Assembly (NCBI GenBank): GCA_032716605.1
Contig: CM064512.1
Location: 22,259,810 to 22,323,809, forward strand
Reading direction: 5' to 3'
Source: Paralithodes platypus
Lineage: Eukaryota; Arthropoda; Malacostraca; Decapoda; Lithodidae
DNA length: 64,000 nucleotides
Shown here: positions 12,195 to 23,161 of the stretch, piece by piece
Layout of the letters: every line of letters begins with the position of its first letter
How positions within the stretch are numbered: position 1 is the stretch's first letter
Position numbers and translations under genes: made by a program
Notes under the pieces: model-generated
What the model was told of the DNA's origin: nothing
Database searches by the model: none
What the model saw: only the letters and a program-made list of their open reading frames with translations

Positions 12195-14121
12195 TGTGAC
12201 GTCTACCAGCGTGGGCAGAATCGCCTCTCCTTAGCCATTAGCGCTCGCCAGGGACATCGAAATGGGCTACAGTTATCCGAGAATGTTGTTCTTTCATTCC
12301 TAGTAATCGCATTGTCACAGACAGTCCAGTGGTGGTCTTTGTTTTCGTCTGTGACAACGGGTTATATTTTATATCAATATTAGTGATGATAGTACCAGCG
12401 TGGGAATGAGAGAGACTTTCAGAGCGAGATGGTAGTGATTGTCTGTAGGAGCGGGCGCTGTGTCACGTGACACCTGCTGTCTTGTGACGTCTCGGCTCGT
12501 GATTGGCCGACCATCGCACCTTTGCGGGCTCCTGTGTAACTTGCCTCCTACATGAGGATCCCCAGGAGCTGTTCTCGTCAGGACTGGCTTGGCGCGCGTG
12601 CTTCTAACATCCCCTTGCATACTCTCTCCCGATCACCCCCTTTATCACTGTTTCTCTCTCTGACCTTCTTCTTTTCCATTACTTATCGACTTTATTCAAT
12701 TACTTATCCCCTTGGGTTCTGCATACGGTTTCCATAGCCGGCCCATTGTATTGCATGCGACGTCCTCAGAGATATTTACATGTACTTAGAATAAGTTTGA
12801 GGGTTCTTAGTTAGTATAGGTTAAGAACTTAGTGTGTCTCCATTATTGATTTAGTGTTTCTGCTCTTTTATTTAATGCTAGACTGAGATAAGGTAACTAT
12901 AGTCGTTGTCTCCGATGTGTGTACGGTTTGCTTATACCTACACGACTTCGACTGGTCCTGTGGTAGCCTGTGCTGTCTTTTCGGTTGCGTCCTTTGCGAG
13001 TGCAGCATTGTGTTGACTGAGGGTTTTGGCCTGTACCAGTTCCACACTTTGCTGCTTCTTTGCTTGTCTTTAGAGGGTTGCCAGGATAGAACCAGATACT
13101 TGTGATCTGGATCTATCGAGAGAGCACCCTAGTCAATTAACGTAACTTAAAGGATGCAGTCTTCAGGACATCGCTAGGCTACGAGCCTGTCTTGCTCAAC
13201 CCCAGTTCCTTACCTAGAGTATTCCAGCTAGACATTATTAATCGAGTAGACACTTATTAGTATTTAATATAAGCTCTTTGATATGTACGCATTATTATTC
13301 ACAGCATTTATTAGTCTAGGTTGTTGTTGAGTCGCACAACCATAGCAGACTGTTTCGTTGATGAGGAAGTACTTCTTTTAGTGTCGAGCATTGCTACCGC
13401 TGCGCATTTATAGTATTCTCGTGTCAGTTAACATTATATGTCCTATCTTTTAGTGTATTCAATTTACACGTGTGGTGTCCTGCATCCTGCCTTTATATAG
13501 TTCAAGATTAGATATGAGCATCTTATGAGCATCAGACTTTCTTTAGAAGTTTCCAGGTCTATGCTGTAGGACTATACTTCACTTTCTTTCAGATAGGAGT
13601 GAAGAGTTTATTGTTGTTTTGAGTAACTGTATTGAAGCATCTTTTTATTGTATTACATCCTGCAGTGATTTAATTGATCTTTCCATAGATTTCTTTTTAT
13701 GCATTTTAACGTAACTTGCATCTTGTTTGTTATCAGGCTATACCAGTGTGGGTTAGCCTGAAGTAGAGTACATTTATGCCCAGTTAAGGACACCCCGCTA
13801 TCGCAGATTAACTCTGGAGGGTATAAGTGTTTTGTTCGCCGGCATATAAATTCGAGGGTTTGGATCTAGCGTACCGTTGTTGTATAGTGCCCTATTACTA
13901 GTCTAATCTCTAACCCTTCCTACCCGGGCTGCCTTAGGTAAGGACAGCGCGGCTGAAGGGCCGCAACCCGGTATGCCTTATGTAAGGTATTTGCTTGAAA
14001 GCGTGCTTTAAATTTCGCGCGGGCAAATTTTACTTTGCGGGGGCGATCGTAGCGCCACCAAGCCTCAACTACCACGCTTATCAGTTGCTACGTTGCCGCC
14101 ATTGAGAGCTACAGCCAAAAA

Positions 14122-16791
14122 ATGAATTCCGACGCGTCCGATACTGTGCAATCTCCCGCGCGTCCCAGCGCTACCCCGCTTGCAACATCTACGCCTCTGC
14201 GAACCGAGAAGAAAAGGAAAGTTAGGAAAGTGAAACGATTGCTAAGTGACAGTGCAATACACCGTAAACTTTTCAACCAGGATTTGAGCAGTGGTGAAAG
14301 CTCTGTGGACAAAAACCTCTATATTCAGAGTAGAAGTGGGAGCGAAATTGACGATTTTGTGGGATTTGGTGCTGATGACAATGTTGATTCATTTGAGGGG
14401 GGTGATAGTAGTGATGATCCTGATGTGGAAGTGGTGGAGGAAGGTGCTATTGAAGTACCAAGTGTGCTAGAGCCAACCCCTTCGCCTAGTTTCGTAAGTC
14501 AGGGTAGGCCTAGGCCTAGCCCTAGCCCTACGCCAGGACCTTCCCCTTTGCCTGCCCGTACGCCCTTGAAAGTGGGTAAATACTTCTATAAACAGTCTTT
14601 AGTGAAAAGTGCAGCCAAGAAAGCACGCAGGGAGGCAGAAAAAGTAAGGGAAGGCGTAGATAGTGAGAGTGACGCCGACCCAGGCCTAGCAACCACCCGC
14701 ATTCCTTTGTCACGACGCCTTGACCCGGGACGCCGGGAGGGCCACCCACAGCCCTCAACTTCATCTGTCCCTCAAGATGACCAAAGGGCCTCAACAAGTG
14801 CGCCATTGGCCTCCCACAGTGTGTCACCACAGGCCCCGCATCGTAGGTCATTATTTCCTGCGGAAAAGTCCACGGCTAGCCGCAAAAGGAGCCCAACTCC
14901 CGAGGCCGAGGCTCCCATTGCTCAACCTCCCGCAGCCCCACGCCGCCGACGCCCGGTCTATTCTTCACCAGAGTTGACTCCTGAAGAGGCTGCTGACGAC
15001 CCCGACATTGCCCCAGATGACCTGACGTCGCCTGAGGAAGAGGAAAACGAAGAGGAAGAGGAAGAGGAAGAGGAACAGGGAGTCCCGACAAGAAGAGTCA
15101 AAGGACCTCGAGGTCGTGGACGTGGCCAGCCTGCCGACGCCGCTGCCCCAGGGCCTGGGCCTGGGCGTGAGCGTGCAGGGCATCCGCGTGGTCAAGGGCG
15201 TGTGCTTGCTGCAACTCCACGTCCTCGTCCTCGAGCTGCTGAAATGTTTGTGTGGTCAGATGGGGCGGATTTTGTGCCAGATTTTCCTGCCTTTGACGAG
15301 GTACAACAGGGTTCTGGGGTGTCACCAGCATATCCCTGTGGCCCAAATGCCACCGCCAGTGAACTTTTCTGTGGCTTCTACGACAATGAAGTCATGGAAT
15401 ACATTGTCAAAGAGACAAATCACCACCAGGCTATCTGTTCAAACTTTCTTGGCAGGAAGACAAGTGCAAAGATGGTGGCATGGAGAGCTCTCACTGTGGC
15501 AGAATTATATGTGTTCTTGGCACTCACAATGCTGATGTCACACATAAAGAAGCACGTTCTGGCCGACTACTGGATAACTGGCGACCTCACAACGACTCCA
15601 GCATTTGGCAAATTCATATCAAGGGATAGGTACTTCGACATCCTCTCATATTTCCACCTGACAAATAACATGCATGTCCACGAGCCCGACACACTCTGGA
15701 AGATCAGGCAACTGTATGACATGATACGTCATCGGTTTTCCACCTACCTGATTCCATTTCAGAAGCTGTGCATCGACGAGTCTCTGGTCCTGTTCCGTGG
15801 TAGGCTGCACTTCCGACAGTATATCCCGTCAAAGAGACACCGCTTCGGCATCAAGCTCTTCGTCCTCTGCGACTGCAAGACGGGATATGTGCTCGACTTT
15901 ATAGTCTACAGCGGCAAGGGTGGTGAGGTGGAGATTGACCCCCTCATTGGTTTTGGCGGCGCTGTGGTAAAGAGGATGATGGAGAGGTACTTCCATGACA
16001 ACCACGTCCTCTATACCGACAATTATTACACGTCGCCTATCCTCGCCAAGTACCTCCATGACCGCAAGACCGGAACTGTCGGCACAGTGAAGGGGAAGAG
16101 GAAGGGCATGCCAGCCTACCCAACAAAAACTAAGAAGACGGACATATTCCATAAGAAGAGTGGCCCCATCCTCTCCATCCACTGGCATGACCAGCGCAAG
16201 GTCAACCTCCTCACCACATGCCACAAAGCAGAGATGGTCCCCACAGGGAAGGTGGACCGAAAAACGAAGAACCCTATCACAAAACCAGCTGCTGTTCTGG
16301 ACTATAACCTGAACATGTGCCTCGTCGACAAGTCCGACATGCAGATGGGCTTCATAGACTGCCTGCGAACATCTTGCAGGTGGTACAAGAAGTTTCTCCT
16401 GCATACAGTAGATATGTCTGTCCTCAACGCGTACAACATCTACCGTTTGAGGTGTCCAGTCATCAAGTACAAGAGCCTGCGGACCTTCCAAAAGCAGCTG
16501 ATACATGAGCTCCTGGTAAAACATGCGGGTACACCAGGGAGGCCACTACAAGGACCAGGCATGATGGACAGAATAGGGTGTGCCGACTTCATCAGAAAGC
16601 ACCAGCTCGTCGCCCTTCCTTTCCAGGATCCTAACAGCCGAATAAGGATGCAGAAGAGGTGCTATGTGTGCACCCGCACAACTCGACGACCAAGCAAACC
16701 CACAAAAACCACTTGGCAATGCCTCGAGTGTCAGGTGGGACTGTGTGCCGGCACCTGCTTCAATGATTTCCACACTCTGGCAAACTATTGA
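14122..16791 (+). CDS. piggyBac transposase, apparently intact
   Basis: An 889-codon uninterrupted frame. Residues 1 to about 370 are low-complexity: basic near 30-40, then acidic, Pro/Ser-rich and Glu-rich, with an Arg/Gly/Pro stretch. Residues of about 375-840 form the DDE_Tnp_1_7 domain. Likely catalytic aspartates are D552 (in LCIDESL), D633 (YTDNYYTSP), and D736 and D739 (LVDKSDMQM), matching the D268/D346/D447/D450 set of insect piggyBac. The C-terminus has a Cys-rich zinc-binding finger (CYVC, CLEC, then C and H). The family cuts DNA by a hairpin mechanism and inserts at TTAA. It is longer than the roughly 600-residue norm because of the N-terminal extension. The first ATG is chosen because it lies about 200 bp inside the left end with the frame open throughout. 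Present activity is inference. Confidence 0.95.
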   Translation: MNSDASDTVQSPARPSATPLATSTPLRTEKKRKVRKVKRLLSDSAIHRKLFNQDLSSGESSVDKNLYIQSRSGSEIDDFVGFGADDNVDSFEGGDSSDDPDVEVVEEGAIEVPSVLEPTPSPSFVSQGRPRPSPSPTPGPSPLPARTPLKVGKYFYKQSLVKSAAKKARREAEKVREGVDSESDADPGLATTRIPLSRRLDPGRREGHPQPSTSSVPQDDQRASTSAPLASHSVSPQAPHRRSLFPAEKSTASRKRSPTPEAEAPIAQPPAAPRRRRPVYSSPELTPEEAADDPDIAPDDLTSPEEEENEEEEEEEEEQGVPTRRVKGPRGRGRGQPADAAAPGPGPGRERAGHPRGQGRVLAATPRPRPRAAEMFVWSDGADFVPDFPAFDEVQQGSGVSPAYPCGPNATASELFCGFYDNEVMEYIVKETNHHQAICSNFLGRKTSAKMVAWRALTVAELYVFLALTMLMSHIKKHVLADYWITGDLTTTPAFGKFISRDRYFDILSYFHLTNNMHVHEPDTLWKIRQLYDMIRHRFSTYLIPFQKLCIDESLVLFRGRLHFRQYIPSKRHRFGIKLFVLCDCKTGYVLDFIVYSGKGGEVEIDPLIGFGGAVVKRMMERYFHDNHVLYTDNYYTSPILAKYLHDRKTGTVGTVKGKRKGMPAYPTKTKKTDIFHKKSGPILSIHWHDQRKVNLLTTCHKAEMVPTGKVDRKTKNPITKPAAVLDYNLNMCLVDKSDMQMGFIDCLRTSCRWYKKFLLHTVDMSVLNAYNIYRLRCPVIKYKSLRTFQKQLIHELLVKHAGTPGRPLQGPGMMDRIGCADFIRKHQLVALPFQDPNSRIRMQKRCYVCTRTTRRPSKPTKTTWQCLECQVGLCAGTCFNDFHTLANY

Positions 16792-16794
16792 AGT

Positions 16795-17390
16795 GTAAGT
16801 GACAGTGATAGTGACACTCAATAATAATAATATAACTAAGTATAAGTGAAAGAGACACATAAGTAATAATAAGTGCCTTCAGAACAATATGAACAAGTGC
16901 AAGTGACACTAAAATATATATTCCTAACAATAAAGAAGTGCAAATGACACTATCAATTACCATAGTCCAGTATAAATAATCATAACTACTATAATAATGA
17001 CTATAAAACTAAGTCTAAGTGAAAGAGACACACATAAGTAATAATAAGTGCCTTCAGAACAATATGAACAAGTGAAAGTGACACTAAAATATATATTCCT
17101 AACAATAAAGAAGTGAAAATGACACTATCAATTACCATAGTCCAGTATAAATAATCATAACTACTATAATAATGACTATAAATCTAAGTCTAAGTGAAAG
17201 AGACACACATAAGTAATAATAAGTGCCTTCAGAACAATATGAACAAGTGAAAGTGACACTAAAATATATATTCCTAACAATAAAGAAGTGAAAATGACAC
17301 TATCAATTACCATAGTCCAGTATAAATAATCATAACTACTATACTAATAACAATAAAACTAAGTATAAGTGACAGAGACACAAATTACTT
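16795..17390. repeat. 175-bp tandem repeat in piggyBac 3' non-coding region
   Basis: About 3.3 copies with period 175 bp. The block AAGTGCCTTCAGAACAATAT recurs at 16871, 17046 and 17221. It lies between the transposase stop and the right terminal region, and is A-rich with many AAGTGA motifs. Confidence 0.93.
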
Positions 17391-17835
17391 CAGAAAAATA
17401 TATTTATTGAGTGAAAATATCATAATAACAATAATATATGGCATAATAAACAATAAAACACTAAAAAATCGCTTCCCGCCATAATTCAAGGTAGAGCGAC
17501 GAGTCAAAACGTTCGTCGTAGCCTGGGCCGCGGTTGAGCGTTCGGACGCGGCGAGGTAAATACGCGGCAAAAGTTACCTCCACTTCCATCACCATAACTC
17601 CGGAACTACTTGAGCTAGAAAGCTCTACTCAACGCCATTCTACGCGGGAAGGTAAGGCGCCCATTTTGACATATGTTTGATTATTGTAGGTAGTATATTA
17701 AGCGAGATTAGCCTTAGTTTACTTTTGTTGTGTTTTCAGCCAGATCGCCCGGATACAGCCTCCGTCATAAAGAAAGGCTGCTCGGGTAGGAAGGGTTTAA
17801 GTGCCCTTGTTTTATTCGTAGCCCCGGTCGTAACA

Positions 17836-17895
17836 AATGGCGACCTAGCCTAGTATCTTATCTTAGTCGTCATAACAAATGGCGACCTTAGTCTA
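17836..17895 (+). promoter_or_regulatory. Primer-binding site of gypsy element 1, duplicated with the LTR edge
   Basis: Directly after the LTR, TGGCGACCTAGCC starts at 17838. A second copy of the boundary, GTCATAACAAATGGCGACC, occurs about 40 bp later (17869-17887). The other gypsy element has the same start, TGGCGACCTCGCC, at the equivalent place, which supports assignment as the tRNA primer-binding site. I do not assign the tRNA. Confidence 0.7.
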
Positions 17896-18095
17896 GGATT
17901 TAGTGAACTAAGAAATAATTGCAGGATTTTTGGACATTTGGTTTTTGAGGAATATTGTGGACACGTTGGATTTTTTTTTGGCAACGTAGTATAGCACTTG
18001 AGTTGCCTTCAAGCATTTTTTTGAGTGAATAGTGCTACATGAGAGTTTAGGTACTTCTTTGTTTTTATAAACGTTGAGGATTTCCGGTGGACACT

Positions 18096-18490
18096 ATGTC
18101 GAAGGACGGATCAGTGCACAGTGAGGACACAGTATGGGGAAGCAGGCGAGGAGGTGGAGAAGGTGGAGTTGTCTAGGGGCGCTTGGGTGGTGAACAGTGA
18201 GGAGGATGCTCGGATACTTTTGGAGGAGCCTGTGTCAGCAGATCGTGTGTCGGGGCTAGACCGGTACGGACTACAGTGTGTAGCCACGGTCTTAGGGTTT
18301 CCCGGTTCTAGCGGTTTGTCGAGAAGTGAGCTGGTTATCTGTGTGCTCGGTGGGGTGCGTGGGGCTTCGGGTGGAGCGGGAGCTGGGGCACCTTCTGCCC
18401 AGCCCCCATTCCACTCGACTCCTACCATGGCGCCCCCTCGGGCTCCGGAGCCGGGTACGTTCCCGCAGGCCGATGCCCGCTGGCGGTTGG
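18096..18490 (+). pseudogene. gag N-terminal part of gypsy element 1
   Basis: An ATG at 18096 opens a short frame that shifts within about 25 bp into the 18121-18490 frame. That frame has an LxxxGL...GLSRSELV-like segment resembling the small SAP-like segment at the start of gag in gypsy element 2, then Ala/Pro-rich sequence. It is interrupted at 18490 by a solo LTR, and the same frame resumes at 20885. The predicted role is the N-terminal domain of the structural protein. Confidence 0.7.
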
Positions 18491-20884
18491 TGTGACGCCT
18501 GCAGCTTAGCAGAACGCCACGTGGGCTCAGCCGCTCGTTTGGCCACTTGCTAACACTCGCCAGGGTAATGAATTTGGCTACAGTCTATCTACAATGTTGT
18601 ACTTTCTTTCTTGTGAATCGTCATGTCACAGGCAGTATAGAAGTGGTCTTTATTTGCATTATATTTTATATCATCAGTTATAAGTTTAATGTATAAGACT
18701 GAATGATACAGCTAGAGAGTGTGAGTGAGTAAGTGCAGGAGGCAGAGGGTAGCCGCGCAGTGTTGCGTGTTGTCTCGGTGACGTCATGCCACGGCCGGGC
18801 CCTTTGAGTGGCTGGCCGCCTTGCAGCCCTCCTGCCACGGCAGGAAGTAGACCCCCCACACGCCCTTGTGCCTTCCTTGCTCAGAGCTTGCCTGACCAGC
18901 ATACCCTTCACACCTCCCTTGCCACCTGTCCCCGACTTCTACCTATAGAACACTTTCTCTCTCTCTCAACTTCTTACCTCTTATTCTTCTAATTTATTTA
19001 ACTTCATAACTCCCCTTTGGTTCTGCACGATTTCATATATCGGCCATCGTATTATACAGGTATGCTGAAGCTCTCAGATATTTCATGCTTAGTCAGACAT
19101 TTTGGAGGGGTTAACATTTTGTCTGTAGAGGTTCGACACACTCACGGTGTCTCCCTACCTATTTCTTGGTTGTCTGCTTGGCTATTTAATGCTAGACTTG
19201 GGTAAGGCTATTGATGTTGTGATTTCCGATGTGTACCAGGTTTTGTTAAACTTGTACAATCGCAACGGATACGTGGGAAGCCTAGGTTGTCTTTCTGACT
19301 GTGCACCTTGAGAGTTTAGCACTGTGTTGTGAGTGAGGGCTTTTGCCTCTGCCACCCATCACTGTGCTAACTCGTTTTGCTTTGACTTGAAGAGGGTCGC
19401 CAGGAGAGAACCAGATACTAGCGATCTGGATCTCTCAAGAGAGCACCCTGTAATTTAACGTAATTTGGCCGTACAGTCTTATGGACCTCGCTAGGCTACG
19501 AGCCGCTTGCACAGCCATTGTTTCCTAGCCTACGACATCCCAGCTAGACTTTATTCGCCTAGCAGACACCCGATTAGGATTATAAACTCTTATGTTATGT
19601 ATGCAGCATTTGTATTCATGTTGATTGTAAGCCTTGGTTGTTGTTGAGTTGCACAACCCGAGCAGGCTTTTTGCGTTGCCTGAGGAAGTACTTCTTTTGT
19701 TGTTGGAGATAATACTATTGCGCATTTATCGTTATTCCCGTGCCAGTTAACACTGTATGTCCCTACACTTGTCATATCTTGTTCCTGCTTTATATAACAG
19801 TTCAAAATCCGATTCGATCATCTTAAGCAGCATCAGACTTTCTTCAGAAGATTCCCGTTCGATGCTTTAGGACTTTCATTCACTTTCTTTAATATAGGAG
19901 TGACAGTTTATTATTGTTTAGAGTAACTTTAATTATACATTCTTCTTGTTTGCATTAAATCATTCCAGTGATTTAATTAAGCTCTCTATCTTTTTCCTTG
20001 TATACATTATTAACGTAATTGTATGTTGTTGTGATCAGGCTGTATCAGAGATCATCAGGCTGTAGTAGTAGTGCATTTATACCGAGTTATAGGATACCCC
20101 GCTATCGCAGATTTAACTCTGGAGGGTATAGGTGTTTTTGTGCGCCGGCATTATAAGTTCGAGGGTTGGATCTAGTGTTACCGTTGTGGCTGTGTGCCTT
20201 TCTAGTCCAATGATTAACCTCTGAAGTGCGCATGGGGGTAATTGGAAACGTCCCCCTGTGCTGACGTATTTGAGGTGTTTCCGTCACTAAAATATTCATT
20301 GTGCCATTAATAGCATTAATACTTATCCATATGCACCTATTATGGGTTGATTATAAAGGTATTAACCTGAAACAACAATAAAACGAGTGAAAACAGCGTT
20401 TGGATGGTCAAAATCGGAGATATAGCCCGCGAGTTGTATAATGTATGGGTGAGGCAATCTGCTTTCCCGCCAATTTCCCCCAAGGCCACTGAGACACAGT
20501 CGATCGATACTCTCTCTCTCTCTCTTGCACTCGCTTGCTATCAGTGATGACCACACCCTCCAATCGGATTTCTAATGTTAGCACGAAAATATACCTCAGA
20601 ATAAGGGAATAACAGGGAAAATAGGTGATAACTGAAGGAGAGGAGGAAAGTGGGGAAGGAGGGGAGGTAGAGGACTGAGATTTTGCATGGCCCAGGGGCC
20701 AAAAAAAAAAAAAAATAAAAAAAAAAAATTTTTTTTTGTTTTTTTTTTTTTCGATGTCAAAAGTTGATTTTTGTTTTCTCTGACTCTTAAGAGTCTCCCC
20801 GCAGTGCGCCGGGGGAACTCTTAAGAGTCTCCCCGCAGCTCCCGGGTTAAGAGCCCTTGTTTTATACGAGTCCCAGTCGTAACA
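18491..20884 (+). mobile_element. Solo LTR of a related gypsy family, in gag
   Basis: It starts TGTGACG and ends GTAACA, with 4-bp duplication TTGG at 18487-18490 and 20885-20888. Many blocks (for example CTCGCCAGGG...GGCTACAGT, CCAGATACT.G.GATCTGG, GCCCTTGTTTTAT) align with the LTRs of gypsy element 1, but divergence is much higher, so it comes from a sister family. It contains its own TTAA-flanked insertion at 20218-20846. There are no internal genes, so it is a recombination remnant. Confidence 0.92.
20218..20846. mobile_element. TTAA-flanked element D inside the solo LTR
   Basis: 629 bp lie between TTAA at 20214-20217 and 20847-20850. Alignment with the two other LTRs shows the insertion point precisely. 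The terminal inverted repeats are weak (CCTCTGAAG.TGCG versus CCCGGGAGCTGCGG). Inside are an A-run/T-run hairpin at 20701-20752 and a duplicated CTCTTAAGAGTCTCCCCGCA block near the right end. There is no coding capacity. A piggyBac-type MITE is the best reading, mainly from the target site. Confidence 0.75.
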
Positions 20885-23161
20885 TTGGGCATGCCTCTAG
20901 GTGATTCACGGGGTGGGTCCCCAATAGTAGCACCCCCTCCTCAAGGTTTGTCTGCCTAGATGTTGTTTCAGCTCGAACTCGCCAAACTTAACCAGCAGGC
21001 TGAGCAACGAAAGCATGAGGCTGAGCTCGAACAACGAAAGCATGAGGCTGAGCTCAGGCAGCGGGAAGCTGAGCTCAAGATTCAGGCTGAGGAGAGAAAG
21101 GCCATGTACTGTGCAGACATAGAGCTTGAGAAGTCTCGGGTGGAGTCGACAGGGCAGCGTCTCGGTTCTGGGAATCGAGGTCTTGATCAGTCTTTATCGC
21201 ACCTTCTTAAGTTAGTCCCTGCATTTGACGAGTCGGGTGTCACCGAGTTTTTCCTGCATTTTGAGAAGAAGTGCCGGAAGCACCAATGGCCCGAGGTTAA
21301 GTGGGCAGCCCTTGTTTCCTCTAGGTTGGTTGGCAAAGGACTCAAGGCATATGATGCGTTGCCCTTGGAGTCTTGCATCGATTATGAGGTATTGAAGGAA
21401 GCTGTTCTGCTGGCATACGAGTTACAACCAGAGACATATAGGTTGAAGTTTCGGGGTGTTACGAAGGGTCGTGAGTGCACTTTTCTAGAACATGCCCGGG
21501 AACTGTCTGATGCTTGGAGAAATTGGCTGAGGTCAGAGAAGGTGACGACGTTCGAAGAGATTGAGCAGTTAGTCCTTCTAGAGCAATTTTTTAAATGCAC
21601 AGGCGGCGACCTGACTTTGAACCTCAAAGAGAAACGTCCTAAAACTCTACAAGAGGCAGCTGAGATGGCTGACCTGAGATTATCGCTGGTTCGTGGGTGC
21701 GGGTCTGCACAACGGACGGATGCAGTTAACAAGGGGCGCAACACTCCACTCCCCCGAGTCAGTGATGCAACATTTAATAACAAAAGCAAGAGCAATGATA
21801 CTAATTTTGATCACAAACAAAAAACCGTCCCGTTTAAGAAAGGTCAGGGCCCTTCCCCACCTCAGGGGAAGTCCAAGGGTGAAGTAGAGTGTTTTAAGTG
21901 TCATAAAAAGGGGCATTTTACACGTTCCTGCCCTAGTAACCAATCTGCAGCAGTCGTGTCTTTGGCTAGCAACATCGGGGTGTCTCTGAGGTCTTCTGCA
22001 TTTACCCGGGGTTATATATCAGATGCGGGGGCACAGCCAGTGAAGGAGTGTCCGGAAGGCTCGAAACCTGTCCGCGATGCTTTTTGCGACCATAGAGGGC
22101 GTGGCTGCGTGAGTTGGGCTGGTTGCAAGCAAGGGTTGGAGTTGTTGCGTGATGCAGGTGCATCCCAGACTCTGATGAAAACCTTTACAGGCAAACCTAT
22201 AAACGCGGCACGGGTAGTTGTGGTGCAGGGTATTAATGCTACACGGTCATACCCGTTGGTTCGAGTGGAACTGGAGGTTGATGGTGTGACACGAGAGATA
22301 GATGTTGGAATCGTAGAGAAACTGCCAGTAGAGGGCGTCGACCTTCTTCTCGGCAACGACTTTGCGGTGCCTACATCTGAGGTTCCACCCTTAGTCGTTG
22401 CCGAGAGGGCGGCCGACGTGAGTAGGGAGGGGCAGGAGTTGGTCAAGAGGTGTCAATTACAGCAGATGGCGTGTGTTGTCACCCGATCTCGTGCATCTAA
22501 GGTGTCACAGCCTATTCCTCAGTCTCCAGACCAGCGGAGGAACAGTCGGAAGGAGAAAGCTAAAGTTGGGAGAAGTTTTGAGAGTTTTGATCCAGCGGCT
22601 CTCCTTGGCGACTCAGTATTAGCACCAATGTTTAGGTCCGGAGTGGCCCCAGAACCTGTCACACTTGGTGAGGAGGTAGGGCGTGAGAAAACTCTGAGAC
22701 AGCACCGTTACACGCTTAAACAAGATAGGATCGAACAGCCCAGTATCGGGGGAAGCCATAAGTTGCTTCGAGAGCACCTAGATAAATTGGCTCCTTCGGA
22801 TATCTGTCGGCTGCAGCTAGGTGATCCTGAGCTTCAGAAGTGTAGTAACGGTGCAGTGGAACTTGAGGAGGACGGGGATTCAAAGCCGGGGGACTTTTTT
22901 CATGTGGAGGGTATCTTGTACAGGCGTTTTCTAGATCCCAGACGGAGTTGGGAGGGTGGGTCGAGAGTGGTTGACCAGTTGGTAGTGCCTAGTGTGTGCC
23001 ATGATAGCCTACTGAGGTTGGCGCATGATGTACCATTCGAAGGGCATTTGGGTGTACGTAAGACGGTGGCAGCATTGGCGAAATTGTTTTGGTGGCCAGG
23101 TATGAAGGCACATGTGGAGTCATGGGTGGCAATGTGCAGTACCTGCCAGACAGTAGGTTAA
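20885..23161 (+). pseudogene. gag-protease-integrase N-terminus of gypsy element 1
   Basis: A long frame from 20960 (733 codons) runs in phase with the gag remnant upstream apart from one TAG at 20957. Residues 1-65 form a charged coiled coil with repeated KHEAEL units. A capsid-like domain spans roughly 70-240 (FDESGVTEFFLHFEKK). A CCHC zinc knuckle starts at C311 (CFKCHKKGHFTRSC), and a retropepsin site has D398 in a DAGA motif in place of the usual DTG/DSG. A zinc-binding integrase N-terminus (HDVPFEGHLGVRKT, FWWPGM, CSTCQ) occupies about 685-730. A TAA at 23159 ends the frame, and the same phase stays open afterwards. Confidence 0.9.

Larger units (their letters stand above)
13914..17796 (+). 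mobile_element. Full-length piggyBac element C
   Basis: The left end starts CCCTTCCTACCCGGGCTGCC and the right end closes with the inverted form GGCTGCTCGGGTAGGAAGGG plus one extra T. The flanks are CTAA (13910-13913, one base from TTAA) and TTAA (17797-17800). The 3' LTR has the empty site at 28238-28241 in identical context. It carries one transposase frame, a 3' untranslated tandem repeat and subterminal GC-rich blocks. Length is about 3.9 kb. Confidence 0.95.
12195..17835 (+). repeat. 5' LTR of gypsy element 1 (split by piggyBac)
   Basis: It starts TGTGACG and ends GTAACA, and matches the 3' LTR at 26523-28276 nearly base for base. The LTR portion is 12195-13913 plus 17797-17835; the rest is the inserted piggyBac. 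The small number of differences (for example CCTTAGCCATTA versus CGTTAGCCACTA) indicates moderate age. Confidence 0.95.

Noticed and set aside
12369..12737. Frames inside the gypsy LTRs (also at 26697-27433)
   Set aside because: They are present in both LTRs only because the LTRs are copies; frames are short and without domains.
15829..16524. 231-codon minus-strand frame
   Set aside because: It lies wholly opposite the conserved DDE domain of the piggyBac transposase and has no motif of its own.
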